Source: Terriglobia bacterium
GTDB taxonomy: Bacteria; Acidobacteriota; Terriglobia; Bryobacterales; Bryobacteraceae
Direction: 5' to 3'
NCBI GenBank assembly: GCA_021324615.1
Contig: JAJPIT010000046.1
Span: 1-41,049, forward strand
DNA length: 41,049 nucleotides
Shown here: piece after piece, positions 34,130 through 41,049 of the stretch
How the letters are laid out: every line of letters starts with the position of its first letter
Numbering within the stretch: position 1 is the first letter of the stretch
Translations under genes and position numbers: made by a program
Notes under the pieces: model-generated
Told to the model about the DNA's origin: nothing
The model's database searches: none
What the model saw: only the letters and a program-made list of their open reading frames with translations

Positions 34130-35046
34130 TCTGCTGCCGATCCGCTCAATCCCACCAAAACCAGCCCGGCGGCCACCAGAATCGTCCCGGCGGTCTTGGC
34201 GGCCAGCGCCCAACCCCCATACTGTTCGTGCAGCAGGCGGGGATGAAACTTCGTCAAATAGAAGACCGTCACGAAGATGAGCGCGTAGCGCAGCCCGGAG
34301 ATGGCCGAGACGACCGCCGGACTGGCCAGGCTGATGGAATAAAATACCAGAAACGAGCCGACGCCGTTGGCAAAACGGTTCAGGAAGTACAACTCTTTAC
34401 TGCGCGGCGAGGCACGCTCCGAAGTCCGGAAAATCTCCTCCCGCCATTTTTTCCGCACCAGCAGGAGCAGAGCTCCCGCGAAAGTGCCCAAAGTAAATAA
34501 GACGTAGGCGGAGACGAAGTTCGTTTCCTCGAACGCCATTTTTTGCAGCACGGAGGAAAGCCCGAAGGCGGCCGCCGCGCAGACGATCAGCGGAAGAATG
34601 ACGCGAAGATTCATCGGCTCGGAGGAAAACATCACGAATCCGCCGAGCACCAGCAGCGCGAAGCCCGGAATACTCGCTCCGCCGAGCGGTTCCTTCAAAA
34701 GTGGAATCGCAATGAAGTAGGTGAACAGCGGCGAGAATCCGCCCATGATCGCCAGCGCCTGCGAGGCTTCGCCGAGTTTCAGCGCGTCGTAGTAAAAATA
34801 ATTCGCCGCAAGCTGGATCACGCCGGCCGCCAGCGCCAGTCCGGCCACCTTCCAGCCCGGCGTATGAAAGCCGAACGGGATCAGGCAGAGGCCGAAGATG
34901 CTGATGGCGCCCAGCCAGAACACATAATTGGTTACATCCTGCGTTTCCGGATTTTCCAGAAGAATTTTGTCCCACACCAGGGACAAGCCGATGATCCCAT
35001 GCGCGAGGATGGCGATCAAGATACCGTTATGGACCCAGGAAAACAC
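34126..35046 (-). CDS. EamA family (10-helix) drug/metabolite transporter
   Basis: This 306-residue protein has two EamA repeats, ten membrane helices in all (first repeat about 5-140, second about 150-300). The start is GTG. It leads a translationally coupled run of three related transporters. It lies 52 bases downstream of kdsA, so the trio may be transcribed with the Kdo genes. The substrate is unknown. Confidence 0.88.
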   Translation of the reverse strand: MFSWVHNGILIAILAHGIIGLSLVWDKILLENPETQDVTNYVFWLGAISIFGLCLIPFGFHTPGWKVAGLALAAGVIQLAANYFYYDALKLGEASQALAIMGGFSPLFTYFIAIPLLKEPLGGASIPGFALLVLGGFVMFSSEPMNLRVILPLIVCAAAAFGLSSVLQKMAFEETNFVSAYVLFTLGTFAGALLLLVRKKWREEIFRTSERASPRSKELYFLNRFANGVGSFLVFYSISLASPAVVSAISGLRYALIFVTVFYLTKFHPRLLHEQYGGWALAAKTAGTILVAAGLVLVGLSGSAAE

Positions 35047-35098
35047 GGCGGGCCTAGGTAAGACTCGGCTGCGCCCGCGCCGCGAAGGTGTAACCGCT

Positions 35099-35917
35099 TC
35101 AATCGGCCGAAAAACGCACAGCCTGTTCGATTTTCTGGAGCCTGCTCCAGAATGCGGGCAGCAGTTCGAGCTTCAAGGCGTTCGCTCCATCGGAAAGGGC
35201 GCGCTCCGGCGCCTCATGCACCTCGACGAATACCGCATCCACCCCGGTGGCGACCGCGGCGCGCGCCAGCGGCTCGATGAACTTCGGCTCGCCGCCCGAT
35301 GCCGTTCCCGCCGCGCCTGGTAGCTGCACGCTGTGCGTCGCGTCGAAAACCACGGGCCATCCGAACTCGCGCATAATCGCCAGCCCGCGCATATCGACCA
35401 CAAGATTGTTATAGCCGAAGGAGCTGCCGCGCTCGGTCAGCAGAATCCGGTCGTTTCCCGTGGAGGCGACTTTTTCGGCCGCCAGCCGGATATCGTAAGG
35501 CGAAACGAACTGGCCTTTTTTGATGTTCACGGCGCGTCCGGTGCGCCCGGCGGCCAGCAGCAGGTCCGTCTGCCGGCAAAGAAACGCGGGGATCTGCAAA
35601 ACATCGGCCGCTTCGGCCGCGGCTTCGGCCTGCGCCGGTTCGTGGATATCGGTGAGCACGGCGAATCCGGCATCGCGCACGGATTTGAGAATCCGCAGCC
35701 CTTCTTTCATCCCCGGACCGCGATACGATTTGACGCTTGACCGGTTCGCTTTATCGAAAGACGCTTTGAAGATAAACGGGGCGCCCGTCTTCGAAATTTC
35801 CCGCGAAATTTCCCGCGCGAGAAAATGAACGTGCTCTTCCGATTCGATGACGCACGGCCCGGCGATCAGCGCCAGCGGGGCGCCGCCGCCGATCTGGATT
35901 TGATCCGTGATCCGCAA
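35099..35917 (-). CDS. kdsA: 3-deoxy-8-phosphooctulonate synthase
   Basis: This 272-residue enzyme condenses phosphoenolpyruvate and arabinose 5-phosphate to Kdo-8-phosphate for lipopolysaccharide. Motifs are AGPCVIES, FKASFDKANRSS, RGPGMKEGL, TDIHEP, IPAFLCRQTDLL and FDATHSVQLPG. The cysteine and histidine pattern should allow either metal-dependent or independent type; I cannot say which. It starts with TTG, three bases after the pyrG stop, so coupling is likely. Confidence 0.95.
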   Translation of the reverse strand: MRITDQIQIGGGAPLALIAGPCVIESEEHVHFLAREISREISKTGAPFIFKASFDKANRSSVKSYRGPGMKEGLRILKSVRDAGFAVLTDIHEPAQAEAAAEAADVLQIPAFLCRQTDLLLAAGRTGRAVNIKKGQFVSPYDIRLAAEKVASTGNDRILLTERGSSFGYNNLVVDMRGLAIMREFGWPVVFDATHSVQLPGAAGTASGGEPKFIEPLARAAVATGVDAVFVEVHEAPERALSDGANALKLELLPAFWSRLQKIEQAVRFSAD

Positions 35918-35920
35918 AAG

Positions 35921-38319
<2,399 letters not shown>

Positions 38320-38324
38320 GATCT

Positions 38325-38333
38325 AGTCTAGCA
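38325..38333 (-). promoter_or_regulatory. Extended -10 promoter of kdsB-pyrG-kdsA, leaderless
   Basis: On the minus strand TGC-TAGACT ends five bases before the kdsB GTG at 38319. No ribosome site is present. Confidence 0.5.
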
Positions 38334-38410
38334 CAACATTTGAAAATCGGCGAAGCTCAGCCGACATCGGCGAGGTAGGCAAACCGCGCGCGCCTTGCGC
38401 AGGAGCTTTT

Positions 38411-38430
38411 CGGCGCCGTGTCCGGCGCCG
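38411..38430 (+). repeat. Doubled palindrome upstream of the cyclophilin promoter
   Basis: The palindrome CGGCGCCG occurs at 38411-38418 and again at 38423-38430, with centres 12 bases apart. It ends 19 bases before the extended -10 of the next gene. It could be an operator or chance in GC-rich DNA. Confidence 0.35.
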
Positions 38431-38449
38431 TCCGCAGGACGGGCTGACC

Positions 38450-38458
38450 TGCTAAGAT
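38450..38458 (+). promoter_or_regulatory. Extended -10 promoter of the cyclophilin gene
   Basis: TGC-TAAGAT ends 14 bases before the ATG at 38473, giving a leader of about eight bases. Confidence 0.45.
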
Positions 38459-38472
38459 GCGTGCTTGGGCCG

Positions 38473-39084
38473 ATGACTCCGCCTCGCCGATGCCTGCCCG
38501 CCGCGATCCTGCTCGCGCTTGCCGGATGCAGCAAACCGCAGCCAAAACCCGTTGTTCCGGAGGTCTTCCGCGTGAAATTCGAGACCTCGCGGGGCGACTT
38601 CATCGTCGAGGCCCGCCGCGACTGGGCGCCGCGCGGCGTCGATCGTTTTCATGAGCTTCTGCGCATGCATTATTTCGATCAGGGGCGGTTCTTCCGCGTG
38701 ATCCCCGGATTCATCGCGCAGTTCGGCGTCCATCGCGATTTTCGGGTTCACGACGTGTGGCGGGAGCTGTTCATCGTGGACGATCCGCCGAAGGAAAAAA
38801 ATCTCCGCGGAACGCTGTCGTTTGCGCAGTCCGGCCCGAACACGCGGGCCACGGAGATTTTCATCAATCTGGCCGATAATACGTCGCTTGATCAGGAAGG
38901 ATTCGTTCCCTTCGCGAAGGTGATTGAAGGCATGGAGGTCGCCGACCAGCTTTATTCCGGCTACGGCGAAATGCGCCCGCAAGGCAAGGACATCGATCCG
39001 GGACGCGTCGAAGGCGAAGCCAACGAATATCTGGTCCGGTTTCCAAAGCTCGATTACATCAAGAAAACCGAATTTCTTCCGTGA
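38473..39084 (+). CDS. Cyclophilin-type peptidyl-prolyl isomerase, lipoprotein
   Basis: This 203-residue protein has a lipoprotein signal ending in LALAGC (Cys about 17). The cyclophilin domain from about 30 has FFRVIPGFIAQFG (catalytic Arg), LSFAQSGPNTRATEIFINL and FVPFAKVIEGMEVAD. It would help fold exported proteins at the outer or inner membrane. The ATG at 38473 is chosen to begin the signal; a longer in-frame start would put polar sequence before it. Confidence 0.92.
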   Translation: MTPPRRCLPAAILLALAGCSKPQPKPVVPEVFRVKFETSRGDFIVEARRDWAPRGVDRFHELLRMHYFDQGRFFRVIPGFIAQFGVHRDFRVHDVWRELFIVDDPPKEKNLRGTLSFAQSGPNTRATEIFINLADNTSLDQEGFVPFAKVIEGMEVADQLYSGYGEMRPQGKDIDPGRVEGEANEYLVRFPKLDYIKKTEFLP

Positions 39085-39159
39085 GCCCGCGCCGCTCACC
39101 GCCGGCGGGACGGGGCGGAGGCGTGCGTTTTTGTAATAGAATGACGCCTGGAGGCTCGC

Positions 39160-40266
39160 ATGATTACTCGCCGGGGATTTGCCGGTCTGGTCGCCGCTGG
39201 TTTTACTGAGTTCGCGTTTGCGCAACGCTCCGCGGTCGATTCGATGAATGTTCAAGCGCCGAAGGGAACGGTCTGGCTCAATGCCAATGAATTTCCGGAA
39301 GGGCCGCCGGCTGCGGCGCTCGATGCGATCGCTCGAGCCGCCAAGGAATCGAATCGCTATCACTTCACGGAGTATCCGGCGATTTATGAGAGCGTCGCGA
39401 AACTGGAAGGGCTCAACGGCGAGCAGGTGCTGGTCGGCGCCGGATCCACTGAAGCGCTGCACTGCGCCGTGGAGGCGTTCACCTCGCCCAAGCATCCATT
39501 CATCTGCGCCTGGCCGACGTTTGAATCGGGTCCGGAACTGGCGGCGGCGCAAGGACACGCGGTGGTGAAACTGCCGCTCACCTCCGATTACCGCTCCGAT
39601 GTGCGGCAGTTGGTGGCCGAGGCGAAAAAGGCCGGCGGCGGGTTGATCTACATCTGCAATCCCAACAATCCGACCGGCAACGTCGCGCCCAAGCAGGACA
39701 TCGCCTGGGCGGTGAGGAACCTTCCCTCCGATACGGTTCTGCTGGTCGACGAAGCCTACTTCCACTTCAATACTTCGCCGGAAACCGAAAGCGCCATGAA
39801 GTACGTCAAGGACGGAAAGAACGTACTGGTGTTGCGGACCTTCTCCAAGATTTACGGCATGGCGGGACTGCGCGCCGGCTACGTCGCCGCGCGTCCGGAC
39901 CTGATCAAGAAAATGGTTCCGTTCCGCAATCTTCAGATCAGCATCACCACCGCCCGGGCCGTGGTGGCCGCGATCGATATGGGCCCGAAACTGGTCGAGG
40001 AGCGCCGCGCGCGTTTGATCCGCACGCGCCAGGATCTGGTTGCGTTTTTGAAACAGAAGAAACTGAACGCCATCGAATCGCAGGCCAATTTCGTCATGTT
40101 CGATACCGGCCGCGATATTAATCAAATCGGCCCGGCGATGCTCGCCAAGGGAGTCGCGGTCGGCCGTCCTTTCCCGCCGTTCAACACCATGATGCGGATC
40201 ACCATCGGCACGGATGCGGAAATGGCGAAGTTTAAAACGGCGCTGAGCGAGGTTCTTTCGGTTTAG
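39160..40266 (+). CDS. HisC-like class I/II aminotransferase with a twin-arginine signal
   Basis: This 368-residue PLP enzyme is related to histidinol-phosphate aminotransferase. Motifs are CNPNNPTGN, VDEAYFHF, the PLP lysine in RTFSKIYGMAGLRAGY and the C-terminal RITIGTDAEM. The N-terminus MITRRGFAGLVAAGFTEFAFAQ has a twin-arginine motif and an apparent cleavage site, so Tat export of the folded cofactor-bound enzyme is predicted. The biosynthetic HisC role is therefore doubtful. GGAGGC lies six bases before the ATG, with a TAGAAT (39137-39142) upstream. Confidence 0.9.
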   Translation: MITRRGFAGLVAAGFTEFAFAQRSAVDSMNVQAPKGTVWLNANEFPEGPPAAALDAIARAAKESNRYHFTEYPAIYESVAKLEGLNGEQVLVGAGSTEALHCAVEAFTSPKHPFICAWPTFESGPELAAAQGHAVVKLPLTSDYRSDVRQLVAEAKKAGGGLIYICNPNNPTGNVAPKQDIAWAVRNLPSDTVLLVDEAYFHFNTSPETESAMKYVKDGKNVLVLRTFSKIYGMAGLRAGYVAARPDLIKKMVPFRNLQISITTARAVVAAIDMGPKLVEERRARLIRTRQDLVAFLKQKKLNAIESQANFVMFDTGRDINQIGPAMLAKGVAVGRPFPPFNTMMRITIGTDAEMAKFKTALSEVLSV

Positions 40267-40317
40267 GCGCCCGGACCGCTGAGCAGCCGCGCTGGGGCCG
40301 CTGAGCCCGATACCTGC

Positions 40318-40326
40318 TGGTACTCT
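40318..40326 (+). promoter_or_regulatory. Candidate extended -10 of the M16 peptidase gene
   Basis: TGG-TACTCT ends seven bases before the ATG at 40334, giving a leaderless or nearly leaderless mRNA. Confidence 0.4.
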
Positions 40327-40333
40327 GAAAGGG

Positions 40334-41049
40334 ATGAGATTTCCAGCCCTTCTTGCGTTGCTGCCCTGCTTGGTCTGCGCGCAGTCGCTCGCCGATTTCG
40401 AGAAAAAGGTCAGCGAATTCACGCTGCCCAACGGCTTGCATTTCATTCTGATCGAGCGTCATCAGGCGCCCGTTGTGTCCTTTCACACCCATGTCAACGT
40501 GGGCTCGGTGGACGCTCCGGGCGGGGAAACCGGAATCGCCCACATGTTCGAGCACATGGCGTTTAAAGGGACGCAAACCATCGGCAGCAAGAACTGGCCG
40601 GAGGAAAAAAAAGCGCTGGACGCGATCGAAGCCGTTTATGACCGGCTGGATCAGGAGCGGCGCAAGGGTTTTCGTTCCTATCCGAAAAAAATCGCGGCGC
40701 TTCAGGACGAGCTGAAAACGGCCATCGCCAAAGCCGACAGCTTTGTCGATGAAAACGCCTATGATCGCATCGTCGAATCCAACGGCGGGGTCGGCATGAA
40801 CGCGTCCACCGCGGAAGACTCCACCGATTATTTTTACAGCTTTCCTTCGAATCGCATCGAATTGTGGTTCCTGCTCGAATCGGAGCGGTTTCTCCAGCCG
40901 GTTTTTCGCGAATTTTACAAAGAGCGCGACGTGGTTCGCGAGGAGCGGCGCATGCGCGTCGAATCGAGCCCGCAAGGAAAGCTGGTGGAGGCGCTGCTGG
41001 CCACCGCCTTTGAAGCTCATCCCTACCGCAACATGCCCGGCGGCTGGGC
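40334..41049 (+). CDS. M16 family zinc peptidase, 3' truncated by the window
   Basis: The first 238 residues are visible. A signal peptide (PALLALLPCLVCAQ) is followed by the peptidase N-terminal domain with the inverted zinc motif HMFEH (His70, Glu73, His74) and the conserved NASTAEDSTDYFY and ERDVVREERRMRVES. Between about 81 and 130 is an inserted charged helical segment (EEKKALDAIEAVYDRLDQER). The frame runs off the end. Confidence 0.92.
   Translation, partial: MRFPALLALLPCLVCAQSLADFEKKVSEFTLPNGLHFILIERHQAPVVSFHTHVNVGSVDAPGGETGIAHMFEHMAFKGTQTIGSKNWPEEKKALDAIEAVYDRLDQERRKGFRSYPKKIAALQDELKTAIAKADSFVDENAYDRIVESNGGVGMNASTAEDSTDYFYSFPSNRIELWFLLESERFLQPVFREFYKERDVVREERRMRVESSPQGKLVEALLATAFEAHPYRNMPGGW

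Noticed and set aside
38452-40446. 664-codon open frame on the minus strand opposite the cyclophilin and aminotransferase genes
   Set aside because: It is a shadow frame of GC-rich coding DNA, with Arg/His-rich sequence and no domain; the plus-strand genes have clear motifs.

Overview
The window is about 41 kb of GC-rich bacterial chromosome. I infer Acidobacteriota, most likely the Bryobacterales/Solibacter group. The support is an Oar-type TonB receptor with an N-terminal carboxypeptidase-regulatory domain, a giant secreted Asp-box propeller protein, a DUF4159 protein, tandem S9 peptidases, Kdo-lipopolysaccharide genes and gene density close to 95%. No rRNA, tRNA, insertion sequence or phage gene was seen.

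Left end (1-1738): a truncated Ada/AraC/AlkA fusion is translationally coupled to ogt, a pair for alkylation-damage repair. Positions 1808-6890 hold the most notable content, a complete type III-A CRISPR effector operon (cas10/csm1, csm2, csm3, csm4, csm5). Cas10 is only 485 residues. It starts directly at the first palm domain, so it has no HD nuclease domain, and it has no zinc-ribbon cysteines between the palms. The cyclase GGDD motif and the Csm3 RNase aspartate are intact. Csm2 carries a disordered N-terminal extension of about 105 residues, Pro/Glu-rich then Arg/Gly-rich. No CRISPR array, cas6, cas1/cas2 or CARF effector lies in the visible flanks. The expected logic is target-RNA cleavage plus cyclic-oligoadenylate signalling without DNA cleavage by Cas10, with crRNA and effectors supplied from elsewhere.

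Middle (6898-25360): an amidase lipoprotein, small exported proteins (one with BON domains), an RRM protein preceded by a 12-bp hairpin, a PIN-TRAM membrane protein, the Asp-box propeller, a SixA-like phosphatase, a secreted hydrolase, a divergent dps/sodC pair, a DUF4159 protein, an SDR, a CocE/NonD hydrolase interrupted by an in-frame amber codon 49 codons before its natural end, an exported phosphatase, the TonB-dependent receptor and a small Cys-Cys protein.

Right part, mostly minus strand (25366-38319): an MFS transporter; a folD-coaE-HtrA-like protease run; two tandem S9 peptidases; three translationally coupled drug/metabolite-type transporters; and a kdsB-pyrG-kdsA operon that supplies CMP-Kdo and CTP. 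The right end (38473-41049) is plus strand: a cyclophilin lipoprotein, a Tat-signal aminotransferase and a truncated M16 peptidase.

Several genes have a -10-like hexamer only 5-7 bases before a GTG or ATG start, which suggests leaderless mRNAs. Others show TGn-extended -10 elements with no recognisable -35.
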